Assembly: GCA_965279655.1 (NCBI GenBank)
Contig: OZ257255.1
Coordinates: forward strand, 2,604,001 to 2,668,000
Direction: 5' to 3'
Length of the DNA stretch: 64,000 bases
From: SCTM01 sp965279655
Lineage (GTDB): Bacteria; Pseudomonadota; Alphaproteobacteria; Rhodospirillales; Rhodospirillaceae
Below, piece by piece: positions 16,128 to 24,590 of the stretch; position 1 is the first letter of the stretch; each line of letters begins with the position of its first letter. The position numbers and the translations under genes were made by a program. Under the pieces are notes generated by a model, which saw nothing but the letters and a program-made list of their open reading frames with translations, was not told where the DNA came from and made no database searches.

Positions 16128-16418
16128 TCAGGCGACGACTTCGGTCGCCTCAATCTCGGGCGGCGCGGACAGGGTCTTGAGGACGTCTGGGTTGGCTTTC
16201 TGGATATAGGGCGCGCCCAGGTGAACCTTGAAAGCATCCTTGGACCGATAGATCTCCACGACGCGGTACTTGGTGGGCTCATTGCGCACACGCAGGATGT
16301 GATAGGCGACGTTGTCGGGCTCGTTCGCGTGAACGTTTTCCGCGAGGCCCTTCATCAAAGCCTCGAAGGTCGCTTCCTGGCCCGGCTGAACCGACATGGT
16401 TACGGTGACACTGTACAC
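16128..16418 (-). CDS. ABM-domain (antibiotic biosynthesis monooxygenase-like) protein
   Basis: This 96-residue single-domain protein has the ferredoxin-like ABM pattern: YSVTVTMSVQPGQEATFEAL, YHILRVRNEPTKYRVVEIYR and KDAFKVHLGAPYI. Family members are small dimeric monooxygenases, isomerases or haem-degrading enzymes, and many have no known activity. It is the third gene of a leftward run after the phosphotransferase and the DUF6285-like protein, with 10 bp between it and the latter. Confidence 0.8.
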   Translation of the reverse strand: MYSVTVTMSVQPGQEATFEALMKGLAENVHANEPDNVAYHILRVRNEPTKYRVVEIYRSKDAFKVHLGAPYIQKANPDVLKTLSAPPEIEATEVVA

Positions 16419-16428
16419 GCGAGTCTCC

Positions 16429-16803
16429 TCACTTCCTCAGGGCCTGGACATAGGTGGCGTACTTGGGATTGTCGATCGACATCTTTCCCATGGTCGTCTT
16501 CGTCAGATGATCCATCAGCCGCGCATCGCGATAGGTTAGCTTGCCCGCGCGGATACCTTCGCAAAGGGCGTGATTCAGTTCGTCGCGTGTACCCGTTGTG
16601 CCGAGCAGCGCGGAGAGGCGTTCGGCTTCCGCGCTATCGAGTTGCGGCGCAGTGGCTGCTTCCCGCTCCAAGATGGACAGCGCGTTCATCGCCACGCGGA
16701 GATGATAGGCCTCACTCCCGGTCAGCTTGGGTAGCACGTCGTCCTTGAGGAAGCCGCTGACGGCCGCGAACAGCTCGGCATTGTCGGGGCGATTGCTCGG
16801 CAT
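16429..16803 (-). CDS. DUF6285-like small protein, probable LvaB-type partner of the phosphotransferase
   Basis: This 124-residue helical protein begins RPDNAELFAAVSGFLKDDVLPKL and continues with YHLRVAMNALSILEREA and GTRDELNHALCEGIRAGKLT. Proteins of this type sit beside kinase-like phosphotransferases in many genomes. It starts 4 bp after the phosphotransferase stop, consistent with a complex. In the Pseudomonas putida levulinate operon, small LvaB is needed with the kinase LvaA to phosphorylate 4-hydroxyacyl-CoA; I infer the same role here from gene order and size. Family assignment is from memory of the pattern and unverified. Confidence 0.7.
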   Translation of the reverse strand: MPSNRPDNAELFAAVSGFLKDDVLPKLTGSEAYHLRVAMNALSILEREAATAPQLDSAEAERLSALLGTTGTRDELNHALCEGIRAGKLTYRDARLMDHLTKTTMGKMSIDNPKYATYVQALRK

Positions 16804-16807
16804 GGGC

Positions 16808-17809
16808 TCAGTCCCCCTTCATCAGCTGCAGGAGATCGAGTTCCGTCTCCGACGTGCGGCGACCGATCACCGCGCGCTCGATAGAGCGCACGTCGCCATT
16901 GAGGTGCTGGAAGGCGAAGAACAAACAGACCAGTCCCCACTTGAGGCACCCGAGCACCTGCCAGAATTGCACTGCCGCCGGATCGACGCGACGGCCGCCG
17001 GCAGCCTCATAGATGGCGTATATTTCCTTCAGCGTGCCAAAGCCGCCGACTTCTTTGTCCAGATTGCCGTAGCGCCAGGACGGCACGGAGAGCCAGCCGA
17101 AGTCTTCCATCGGGTCGCCGACGTGAGCCATTTCCCAATCCAGCACCGCGCGCACGCCGTCCGCGCCGACGATGAGATTGCCAAGGCGGAAATCGCCATG
17201 GACGAGCGTAGGCGTTGCCGGCGCGGGCAGGTGATCCTTCAACCACTGCAGCGCCAGCTCGAACACCGGGAGTTCAACATTGGTGCGACGATAGATCGCG
17301 TCCATGGTGGCAAGGCTGTCGGCCGCCGAGCGGCGCGGCAGTTCCGGCAGATTGGAGGGGTCGATCGTATGAATGCGCGCGAGGATCTCGCCGCACTGGC
17401 GGGTCATGATCCCGCGCGCGCCGGCGAATTCTTCCTGCTTCAAGACGCGCGGGCCGAGGGTTTCGCCCTCAAGTCGCGCCATGACATAGCCATTGCCGAG
17501 GTCGTCCTGCTCGTCGAGCACAAAGGCCACGTCCGCGACCGGCACACCGCCCTTCCCCGCCGCGATCTGTACCTTGGCCTGCGACGCACGGTCGAGGCTC
17601 GCCTCGAACTGCTGCGCGCCGGCCATGCGCTGCATGATCAGGGGAATCGGTCCGGCGGATTCTGCGACATCGAAGCGGCAGGTCTCCGCCGACGCGCCGC
17701 CGGACAACGCCACGAAATTCTCAACGCCCGCAGCCGCGCCGTAGCGGCGCTGCACCGCGCGCGCGAGCTTGCCCTGAAAGTCATCGGATGAGGAAGGCTT
17801 CGACGTCAT
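16808..17809 (-). CDS. Phosphotransferase (APH-fold), probable LvaA-like hydroxyacyl-CoA kinase
   Basis: This 333-residue kinase-like protein has an intact catalytic loop HGDFRLGN and the metal motif LDWEMAHVGDPMEDFGW. The N-terminal lobe has LSGGASAETCRFDV and a weak IMQRMAG lysine-site equivalent. It differs strongly from the phosphotransferase at 3030-4079. With the next gene it forms an LvaA-LvaB-like pair in the same order as in the levulinate pathway. Such kinases phosphorylate the 4-hydroxyl of acyl-CoA so that a dehydrogenase-fold enzyme can eliminate phosphate. Operator copy 6 lies 17 bp upstream of the ATG, shared with the divergent SDR gene. Confidence 0.85.
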   Translation of the reverse strand: MTSKPSSSDDFQGKLARAVQRRYGAAAGVENFVALSGGASAETCRFDVAESAGPIPLIMQRMAGAQQFEASLDRASQAKVQIAAGKGGVPVADVAFVLDEQDDLGNGYVMARLEGETLGPRVLKQEEFAGARGIMTRQCGEILARIHTIDPSNLPELPRRSAADSLATMDAIYRRTNVELPVFELALQWLKDHLPAPATPTLVHGDFRLGNLIVGADGVRAVLDWEMAHVGDPMEDFGWLSVPSWRYGNLDKEVGGFGTLKEIYAIYEAAGGRRVDPAAVQFWQVLGCLKWGLVCLFFAFQHLNGDVRSIERAVIGRRTSETELDLLQLMKGD

Positions 17810-17826
17810 GAAAGCGGCGGCTCACC

Positions 17827-17841
17827 GTCAAGAATGTTTAC
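17827..17841. promoter_or_regulatory. Island operator copy 6, GTCAAGAATGTTTAC
   Basis: GTCAA-N5-TTTAC between two divergent genes: 17 bp from the phosphotransferase start (17809) and 57 bp from the SDR start (17899). On the plus strand it overlaps a plausible -35 TTTACA, with TAGAAG 17 bp further on as -10 for the SDR. A bound protein here would block both promoters. Confidence 0.65.
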
Positions 17842-17898
17842 AGCATAGGCGGTTCGTTCTAGAAGGCCAAGATCACCGCGCACCGATGGAGACGTCGC

Positions 17899-18657
17899 AT
17901 GTTCGACCTGACAGGCCGCACCGCCCTGGTCACCGGTGCGAGTTCTGGCATCGGAAAACATTTCGCCGGCATCCTGGCGGCGCACGGTGCGACGGTCGTG
18001 GTGGCGGCGCGGCGCAAAGAAAAACTTGAAAGCACGGCCGAGGACATCCGCGCCAAGGGCGGCAAGGCGGCCGTCGTCGAGATGGACGTGGCGGACGGCG
18101 CCAGCATCATCGCCGCGGTCGATGCGGCGGAAAAGTCGGTCGGCACGATCGACATCCTCATCAATAACGCCGGCATTGTCGGCACCACGTCCGCCGTGGA
18201 CATGCCGGAGAGCGAATGGGACGCGGTGGTCGGCACCAACCTGCGCGGCGCGTGGCTGTGCGCGCGCGAGATCGCGCGCCGCCTCATCGCGGCGAAGAAG
18301 CCGGGCACGGTCCTGAACGTCGCGTCGGTCCTGGGCCTCGCGGTCCAGAAAGGCACGGCGCCGTATGGGAGTTCGAAAGCCGGTCTGATCCACTTGACCC
18401 GCATCCTTGCCGCCGAGTGGATGCGTTACGGCATTCGGGTGAACAGCCTGGCGCCGGGTTATATCGCGACCGACATGGCGGACGATTTCTTCACCACGCC
18501 CTATGGGCAGAAGGTCATGCAGGCGATCCCCATGCGCCGCGTCGGCACGGTGGACGACCTGACCGGACCCATGCTGCTCCTGGTGAGCAACGCATCTGCT
18601 TATATGACGGGCTCCGTCATCACGGTGGACGGCGGCTTGGCGCTCGGCAATCTCTGA
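17899..18657 (+). CDS. SDR-family oxidoreductase
   Basis: This 252-residue classical SDR has every catalytic feature: LVTGASSGIGKHFAGIL, DV in MDVADGAS, INNAGIVG, NVASVLG (Ser) and YGSSKAGLIHL. The C-terminus YMTGSVITVDGGLALG is typical of FabG-like enzymes. In the levulinate pathway LvaD (an SDR) produces the 4-hydroxyacyl-CoA used by LvaAB. The divergent kinase neighbour and shared operator make an analogous 4-keto/4-hydroxyacyl step possible here. This is inference; 3-hydroxyacyl-CoA or sterol-type substrates are equally open. Confidence 0.92.
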   Translation: MFDLTGRTALVTGASSGIGKHFAGILAAHGATVVVAARRKEKLESTAEDIRAKGGKAAVVEMDVADGASIIAAVDAAEKSVGTIDILINNAGIVGTTSAVDMPESEWDAVVGTNLRGAWLCAREIARRLIAAKKPGTVLNVASVLGLAVQKGTAPYGSSKAGLIHLTRILAAEWMRYGIRVNSLAPGYIATDMADDFFTTPYGQKVMQAIPMRRVGTVDDLTGPMLLLVSNASAYMTGSVITVDGGLALGNL

Positions 18658-18665
18658 GGCCATCG

Positions 18666-19808
18666 CTAGACGATAGCGCCGGCGGTGCGCAGCGCCGCGA
18701 TCTCCGCGGCCGTGCAGCCCCAATCCGTTAACGCTTCAACCGTGTGACTCCCCGGCGCGGCCGGTGCGCGTTGCACCGCACTCGGCGTGCGGCTGAAGCG
18801 CGGCGCCGGGGCGGGCTGTGCGATGCCGCCGACTTCGACAAAGGCATCGCGGGCCGTGGCGTGGCTTGCGCCCACGGCTTCCGTCGCCGTAAGGACCGGG
18901 GCAACGCAGGCATCCGTGCCGGCGAAGATCGCCGTCCATTCGGCGCGCGTCTTGCCGCGGAAGATATGTGCCACTTTTTCACGATACCGATCCCACAGCA
19001 TGGGATTCTCGCGGTCGGGGAAATCCTCAACGGCGAGGCCGATGCCCTTCACGAATTCCGCGAAGAAACGCGGCTCGAGCGCACCGACCGACATGTAGTG
19101 CCGGTCGGAGGTCATGTAGGTGTCGTAGTAGAACGCGCCGGAATCGAGGATGTTGACCCCGCGCTCCGGACGCCATGCGCCCATGGCCATCAGTCCGTAA
19201 AATACGGCATTCAGCTGCGACGCGCCGTCGATCATCGCCGCATCGACCACTTGTCCCTGCCCCGAGCGGCCCGCATTCACCAACGCCGCGAGCACGCCGA
19301 CAGCCAGCAACATGCCGCCGCCGCCATAGTCGCCGACGAGATTGAGCGGCGGCACGGGCCGCCCGTCCTTATGGCCAATGCCGTGCAGCACGCCCGCCAT
19401 GGCGAGATAGTTGATGTCGTGCCCCGCGGTATGCGCAAGCGGCCCGGTCTGCCCCCATCCGGTGGCGCGGCCGTAGACCAGCTTCGGATTCCGCGCCATG
19501 CACGCATCAGGCCCAAGGCCGAGGCGTTCCATGACGCCGGGACGATAGCCCTCCAGGATCACGTCGGCTTTGGCGCACAGAGCCAACACCGCGTCCCGCC
19601 CTTGTGGGTTCTTGAGATCTATCCCGGCGGAGCGGCGGCCCCGGCCAACCGTGTCCAGGCTGGGATCGATGGGAAATGCGTTTTGCGCATCCCCCAGCCG
19701 ATCGATGCGCAGGACGTCCGCGCCCATGTCGGAGAGCAACATCCCGCAGAACGGCAAGGGGCCGATCGCGGCGATCTCAAGGACCCGGACTCCGTCAAGC
19801 GCGCCCAT
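18666..19808 (-). CDS. Alpha-methylacyl-CoA racemase-type family III CoA transferase
   Basis: This 380-residue CaiB/BaiF-fold protein has the AMACR-specific residues: His in TAGHDINYLAMAG, Asp in NLVGDYGGGGM and Glu in ALEPRFFAEF. These match the His/Asp/Glu of bacterial MCR, and the GxxxPPLNLVGD context is the racemase pattern. It would interconvert R- and S-2-methylacyl-CoA, needed before beta-oxidation of branched side chains such as those of isoprenoids or sterols. It is the last gene of a leftward run with the FadJ-type protein (18 bp gap), thiolase and hydrolase. CoA transferase activity remains a lesser possibility. Confidence 0.85.
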   Translation of the reverse strand: MGALDGVRVLEIAAIGPLPFCGMLLSDMGADVLRIDRLGDAQNAFPIDPSLDTVGRGRRSAGIDLKNPQGRDAVLALCAKADVILEGYRPGVMERLGLGPDACMARNPKLVYGRATGWGQTGPLAHTAGHDINYLAMAGVLHGIGHKDGRPVPPLNLVGDYGGGGMLLAVGVLAALVNAGRSGQGQVVDAAMIDGASQLNAVFYGLMAMGAWRPERGVNILDSGAFYYDTYMTSDRHYMSVGALEPRFFAEFVKGIGLAVEDFPDRENPMLWDRYREKVAHIFRGKTRAEWTAIFAGTDACVAPVLTATEAVGASHATARDAFVEVGGIAQPAPAPRFSRTPSAVQRAPAAPGSHTVEALTDWGCTAAEIAALRTAGAIV

Positions 19809-19825
19809 GGCGCAACCCTAACGCC

Positions 19826-21985
19826 TCAGTGCGGCGCTGGATAGAAGCGCTCATCTTTCTTCGCCATAGTCCGCAGCATGTCCGGCGGCGAGAAACTCGA
19901 CCCGTAGGCCTGCGCCATGCGGTCGCATTCCTTGACGAAGTTCGCCACGCCGATGGTATCGATCATGCAGAACGGACCGCCGGAATACTGCGCAAACCCC
20001 CATCCCAGGACGGCGCCGAGATCGCCGTCGGCCGGTTTGGTGATGACGTTCTCCTCGAGACAGCGCACGGCCTCCAGCGCCTGACGGTAGAGAATGCGCT
20101 TCTTCACCTCCTCGACGTCCGGCTGCTGTTCCGCCGGTGGGAAGTGCTCCGCAATTCCCTGCCAGAGAACCTTTTTGCCGTCGGGCGGATAGTCGTAGAA
20201 CCCGGCCTTGGCCTTACGGCCAAGACGCCCGAGCTTCTTGACCAGCAGATTCACGACGACTTCGGAGGGGTCCTCTTGATAGGCCGCGCCGAGATCCGCG
20301 CGCTCCGCGGCCCGCACGAGATACATCAATTCCATGCTGACTTCGTCCGACACGGCCAAGGAGCCAACGGGCATTCCCGCCATCCGGCCAGCGTTCTCGA
20401 TCAAGGCGGGCTTCACGCCCTGCCGCAGCATGGTGATGCCTTCCTCGGTGAACGTGCGGAAGCATCGGCTGGTGAAGAAGCCCCGGCTGTCGTTCACGAC
20501 AATCGGCGTCTTGCGCATCTGCTTCACAAGGTCGAGTGCCTTCGCGATGGTTTCTTGTGAGGTCTTCGCGCCGAGGATCACTTCGACCAACTGCATCCGA
20601 TCTACCGGCGAGAAGAAGTGCATACCAATGAACTGATTCGGGCGGGCGAAGGTTTCCGCGAGACCAGAAATCGGCAGCGTGGATGTATTGGAAGCGAACA
20701 CTACATCGGGCCGGATGACAGCCTGCGCCTTCGCCGTCGCTTCAGCTTTCACAGCGCGATCCTCGAACACCGCTTCGATGATCATATCGACGTCTTTCAA
20801 CGCCGCGAAATCCGTCACGGGTGTGATGCGCGCGAGCAGCGCATCGCCATTGGCCTGCGTTTCCGTGCCGCGTGCGATGCCCTTCTCGACGAGAGTGCGG
20901 GAGTAGCCCTTGCCTTTCTCGGCCAGTTCCTGGGTGCGCTCAAGCATAACCACCTCGATCCCGGCCTTTGCCGCCACGTAGGTGATGCCCTGCCCCATCA
21001 TGCCACCCCCGAGAACGCCAAGGCGCTTCACGGATGACGGCGGCACGTTCTTTGGGCGCGCTTCGAGCTTGTCGGCGGCCTGCTTGTTCACGAACATCGT
21101 GCGAACGATGTTACCGGCCACCGGATTGCGCAGCAGGCTGGCGAAGTAGCGCACCTCGATGCCGAGGGCGACATCCATCGGCACTTGCGCGCCTTCGTAA
21201 ACGCACGACAAGATCGCCGCCGGCGCGGGATAGTTGTGCATGGTCTTCTTTTGCAGCATGCCGGACGCGCCGGCGTAGAAGCCGGCGGCCTCGTCGCTTT
21301 TCTGGCCCACGGGCCCAGGCGTCACGAAGCCGTCCTGATCCCACGGCTGCTTGGCCGTTGGGTTGTCCAGCAGCCAGGCTTTCGCCGCGCCGAGAAGCTG
21401 ATCCGCCGGAACGACCGCGTTCACGAAGCCCGCCTTCAACGCATCTTTCGGCGAAAGCGGCGTGCCTTCCAAGAGCAGCGGCAGCGCCGCTTTCACGCCG
21501 ATGAGACGCGGCATCCGCTGGGTGCCGCCGGCGCCGGGCAACAGGCCGACTTTCACTTCCGGCAGACCGAGCTGCGCCTTGGGATTATCGGCGGCGACGC
21601 GATAGTGGCATGAGAGGCAAAGTTCAAGCCCACCACCCAGGGCGGTGCCGGTGATGGCGGCGACGAATGGCTTACCGCTCGTCTCCATCTTCCGGAACTG
21701 CTTGGTCATGGTGGAAACATGGTCGAGCAGCTTTTGTGGATCTTCCTTCAGAGGCCCAAACGCGAGCAGTTCAAGCTCGCGCAAATCCGCACCGGCGATG
21801 AACGACGTCTTGCCGGAGGTGATGATCGCCCCCTTCACGGCCGGATCGGCCACGACCTTGTCGACCAGCGCGGCGAGTTCGACGGCCAACGCGTCCGAGA
21901 GGACGTTCATCGACCGGTCTTTCATGTCTATGGTCAGGGTGGCGATGCCGTCCTTGTCGACGGCATAGGCGATATCGGAGCTCAT
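19826..21985 (-). CDS. FadJ/FadB-type bifunctional enoyl-CoA hydratase/3-hydroxyacyl-CoA dehydrogenase
   Basis: This 719-residue fusion has a crotonase domain (residues about 1-190) with intact glutamates in GGGLELCL and GLPEVKVGLLPGAGG. A linker follows, then a dehydrogenase domain with LGVLGGGMMGQGITYVAAKA, SNTSTLPISGLA and the catalytic His in GMHFFSPVDRMQLVE, and the C-terminal helical domain. It carries out the two central steps of beta-oxidation. ATG 21985 has AGGATATCC upstream and lies 14 bp after the thiolase stop; the open frame extends further upstream but overlaps the thiolase. Thiolase and this protein form the classic two-subunit trifunctional complex. Confidence 0.95.
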   Translation of the reverse strand: MSSDIAYAVDKDGIATLTIDMKDRSMNVLSDALAVELAALVDKVVADPAVKGAIITSGKTSFIAGADLRELELLAFGPLKEDPQKLLDHVSTMTKQFRKMETSGKPFVAAITGTALGGGLELCLSCHYRVAADNPKAQLGLPEVKVGLLPGAGGTQRMPRLIGVKAALPLLLEGTPLSPKDALKAGFVNAVVPADQLLGAAKAWLLDNPTAKQPWDQDGFVTPGPVGQKSDEAAGFYAGASGMLQKKTMHNYPAPAAILSCVYEGAQVPMDVALGIEVRYFASLLRNPVAGNIVRTMFVNKQAADKLEARPKNVPPSSVKRLGVLGGGMMGQGITYVAAKAGIEVVMLERTQELAEKGKGYSRTLVEKGIARGTETQANGDALLARITPVTDFAALKDVDMIIEAVFEDRAVKAEATAKAQAVIRPDVVFASNTSTLPISGLAETFARPNQFIGMHFFSPVDRMQLVEVILGAKTSQETIAKALDLVKQMRKTPIVVNDSRGFFTSRCFRTFTEEGITMLRQGVKPALIENAGRMAGMPVGSLAVSDEVSMELMYLVRAAERADLGAAYQEDPSEVVVNLLVKKLGRLGRKAKAGFYDYPPDGKKVLWQGIAEHFPPAEQQPDVEEVKKRILYRQALEAVRCLEENVITKPADGDLGAVLGWGFAQYSGGPFCMIDTIGVANFVKECDRMAQAYGSSFSPPDMLRTMAKKDERFYPAPH

Positions 21986-21999
21986 CTGGATATCCTGTC

Positions 22000-23208
22000 T
22001 TAGAGACGTTCGATGATCGTCGCGGTGCCCATGCCGGCGCCGACGCACAGCACGGCGAGAGCCGTCTTGAGATTGCGCCGTTCCAGTTCGTCCAGCACCG
22101 TGCCGAGGATCATGGCACCGGTCGCGCCGAGCGGATGGCCCATGGCGATCGCGCCGCCGTTCACGTTGATGCGGTCGCGCGGGACGTTCATCTTGTCCAT
22201 GAACAGCATCACGACCGATGCGAAGGCTTCGTTCAGCTCCCAAAGGTCGATGTCCGACGCCTTCATGCCGGCCTTCTTCAACACCTTCTCTGCCGCGAAG
22301 CTGGGGCCGGTGAGCATGATCGACGGTTCGGAACCGATCGAGGCGAACGCCCGGATGCGTGCCCGCGGCTTCTTGCCCAGTTTGGCGCCGATTTCCTTGT
22401 TGCCGACCAGCACGACGCCAGCGCCATCGACGATGCCGCTGGAATTGCCGCCGTGATGGACGTGATCGATCTGCTCCACTTCCGGATAGCGCTGGATGAG
22501 GATGCTGTCGAAGCCCAGCTTGTCGCCCATGCCGGTGAACGCGGCCTTCAGCGCGCCGAGCGATTCGACCGTGGTATTGGGGCGCATGTGCTCGTCATGA
22601 TCGAGCAGCGTGAGGCCGAGCGGATCGCGGATCGGCGCGATGGAATTCTTGAAGCGCCCTTCCTTCCACGCTGCGGCGGCGAGCTGTTGGCTTTCCATCG
22701 CGTAGGTGTCCACATCCTTGCGCGAATAGCCGGACATGGTGGCGATGAGATCCGCACCGATACCCTGCGGCGCGAAGTAGGTCTTGAAGGCGACGCGCGG
22801 ATCGTTCGCCCAAGCGCCGCGATCCGAGCCCATCGCCACCCGCGACATGGATTCCACGCCGCCCGCCACGATCAGGTCCGATGCGCCGGCCATGACCTTG
22901 GCCGCGCTCATGTTCACCGCCTCAAGCCCGGAGGCGCAGAAACGGTTGATCTGAACGCCCGGCACACTCTGGTCGTAGTCGGCGTTGATCACGGCGACGC
23001 GGGCGATATTCGCGCCCTGCTCCTCATGCGGCGCGACGCAGCCGAGGATCACGTCGTCGACGAGGGACGTGTCGAGTTCGTTGCGGTCCCGCACCGCCTT
23101 GAGCACCTGCGTCGCCAGTTCCATCGGCGTGACGGAATGGAGGCTGCCGTTCGGCCGGCCACGGCCGCGGGGGCTGCGGACATGGTCATAAATGAATGCT
23201 TCTGCCAT
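22000..23208 (-). CDS. Acetyl-CoA acyltransferase (thiolase)
   Basis: This 402-residue thiolase has the nucleophile Cys in INRFCASGLEA, GGVESMSR, the catalytic His in NGGAIAMGHPLGATGA and the second Cys in LAVLCVGAGMGTA. The HHGGNSSGIVDGAG segment is typical for degradative FadA/FadI-type enzymes. It would release acetyl- or propionyl-CoA from 3-ketoacyl-CoA. It begins with AAGGA upstream of ATG 23208, lies 25 bp after the hydrolase stop, and is followed closely by the FadJ-type partner. Confidence 0.95.
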   Translation of the reverse strand: MAEAFIYDHVRSPRGRGRPNGSLHSVTPMELATQVLKAVRDRNELDTSLVDDVILGCVAPHEEQGANIARVAVINADYDQSVPGVQINRFCASGLEAVNMSAAKVMAGASDLIVAGGVESMSRVAMGSDRGAWANDPRVAFKTYFAPQGIGADLIATMSGYSRKDVDTYAMESQQLAAAAWKEGRFKNSIAPIRDPLGLTLLDHDEHMRPNTTVESLGALKAAFTGMGDKLGFDSILIQRYPEVEQIDHVHHGGNSSGIVDGAGVVLVGNKEIGAKLGKKPRARIRAFASIGSEPSIMLTGPSFAAEKVLKKAGMKASDIDLWELNEAFASVVMLFMDKMNVPRDRINVNGGAIAMGHPLGATGAMILGTVLDELERRNLKTALAVLCVGAGMGTATIIERL

Positions 23209-23233
23209 GACGGAATCCTTCAGACGGTAAAAT

Positions 23234-24418
23234 CTAGGCGGTGAAGTCGAGCCCCTGGCGGGTCAGCCAATCCACGCAGACACGTGCCGATTCCGCCGCC
23301 TTGTCGGGCTGGCCGAAATAGTAGTGGTTGGCGCCCTTGATCGAAACCGCCTCTTTGCGGTCGTGCTTGATGGCGCCGTACATGCGTTGGCTGTGGCTAG
23401 GCGTGACCGCATCGTCCGCCGTATTGGTGACCGAGAGGATCGGCGCACTCACGCGGGCGATGCACTTCAGACCGTCGGCGTTGGAATCGTCGTAGCTCCA
23501 CTGCGACAGCCAGCTGCGCAGGGAGCAGAAACGGCCGAGGCCAATCGGGCTCATGTTGACCACCTGCGGGTCGCCCAACATGCACCAGCGCGGCTTGCGG
23601 TCGCTGGGGTCGACGGCCGGATCGAGCCAGCGCGGATCGGCCATTGTGCCGTGGACGACGAAATTGAATTCGTCGTTCGGGCGTCCTGCATCCTTCAGGC
23701 TCTTTAGCTTGGCTTTGACCCACGCGGTGATTTTCCGGTTCCGCGCGATCTGCGCGGCGCGATACTTTTCCAGGAACGCCGGGCTGTAGGGCGGCTGGTT
23801 CTTGTTCGCGGGATCATAAAGGTCGAGTTCCGGGTCGCGCTTGGACGGATCGAGTTCGTCGGTGATCGACGGATCGAGCCATTCCGTGAGCGTGCGGTTG
23901 CGGCTCATGTGCGCGGCCAGCAGAATCACGCCGTCGGCCGGGATCAAGCCTGCCTTAGTGAGATCGGGTCCGTCGCCGGCCGGCGTTTCCGTGACAGTCG
24001 GGCTCTCGGCCTGAGACTGATAGAACAGCGTCATGGAGCCGCCGCCGCTCCAGCCGCCGAGGATCACCTTCTCGTAACCCAGACGCTCTTTCGCGTCTTT
24101 GATGCAGGCACCGAGGTCGGTCACCACCTTTTCCATGATCAGCGCGTAGTCCGCGCCGCGATAGCGCGTGTTCAGATAGATGGTGTGAATGCCGTGCTTC
24201 GCCAACGTCGCCGGCATCGGCAGGTACTGTCCGCCACCGATCGGGTGGGTGATGATCATCACCGTCTTGGACGGCCGGCCGCGCGGCACCAGCAGATGCG
24301 CTTCCAGCGTAACGCGTCCCATTTCGCCGCCGTAGGTGTCCTTGAAGGCCGCCTTCTCGTCGAAGATGACGAGGTACGGCGTGCGGTCGTACTTATATGC
24401 AGGCGCTTCGCTGGACAT
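23234..24418 (-). CDS. Alpha/beta-hydrolase
   Basis: This 394-residue protein shows an alpha/beta-hydrolase order with the nucleophile elbow GGWSGGGS, an acid candidate in TNTADDAVTP and His in GANHYYFG near the C-terminus. The N-terminus has HPIGGGQY, a likely oxyanion-hole His-Pro-Gly segment. No signal peptide is seen, so it is cytoplasmic. It could be a thioesterase or an ester/lactone hydrolase feeding the beta-oxidation genes downstream. GGGGAGCGCC precedes ATG 24418. The upstream gap holds a strong inverted repeat (24481-24507). Confidence 0.85.
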   Translation of the reverse strand: MSSEAPAYKYDRTPYLVIFDEKAAFKDTYGGEMGRVTLEAHLLVPRGRPSKTVMIITHPIGGGQYLPMPATLAKHGIHTIYLNTRYRGADYALIMEKVVTDLGACIKDAKERLGYEKVILGGWSGGGSMTLFYQSQAESPTVTETPAGDGPDLTKAGLIPADGVILLAAHMSRNRTLTEWLDPSITDELDPSKRDPELDLYDPANKNQPPYSPAFLEKYRAAQIARNRKITAWVKAKLKSLKDAGRPNDEFNFVVHGTMADPRWLDPAVDPSDRKPRWCMLGDPQVVNMSPIGLGRFCSLRSWLSQWSYDDSNADGLKCIARVSAPILSVTNTADDAVTPSHSQRMYGAIKHDRKEAVSIKGANHYYFGQPDKAAESARVCVDWLTRQGLDFTA

Positions 24419-24480
24419 GGTGACGGCGCTCCCCGAGGGACGATGCCCGGCCTCCCAGCCGGTCTGCGATTTTAATCTCG

Positions 24481-24507
24481 CCTAAGTAAGTCTAGCGACT
24501 TCTTAGG
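24481..24507. promoter_or_regulatory. Inverted repeat CCTAAG-t-AAGTC-tagc-GACTT-CTTAGG
   Basis: Two 11-base arms, with one bulged T, around a 4-base centre. It lies 62 bp upstream of the hydrolase start and 83 bp upstream of the MaoC start in a divergent gap. GTCAATTGAC (24512-24521) follows 4 bp later. It differs from the island palindrome, so it may bind another regulator or form a hairpin. Confidence 0.45.
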
Positions 24508-24590
24508 AGCAGTCAATTGACCGGCACCCACCCCTTGCCGCCGGCGCGCAACCCAACGATCATCGTTCTTTCACATCACGGTAGCGCAAC

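Noticed and set aside
16808..17809. Antibiotic-resistance aminoglycoside phosphotransferase
   Set aside because: The motif is APH-fold, but the DUF6285-like partner and acyl-CoA context point to hydroxyacyl-CoA kinases; there is no resistance context.
24512..24521. GTCAATTGAC as an eleventh island operator
   Set aside because: The arms match but the 5-bp spacer is missing, which turns the half-sites about half a helical turn; kept as a separate observation only.
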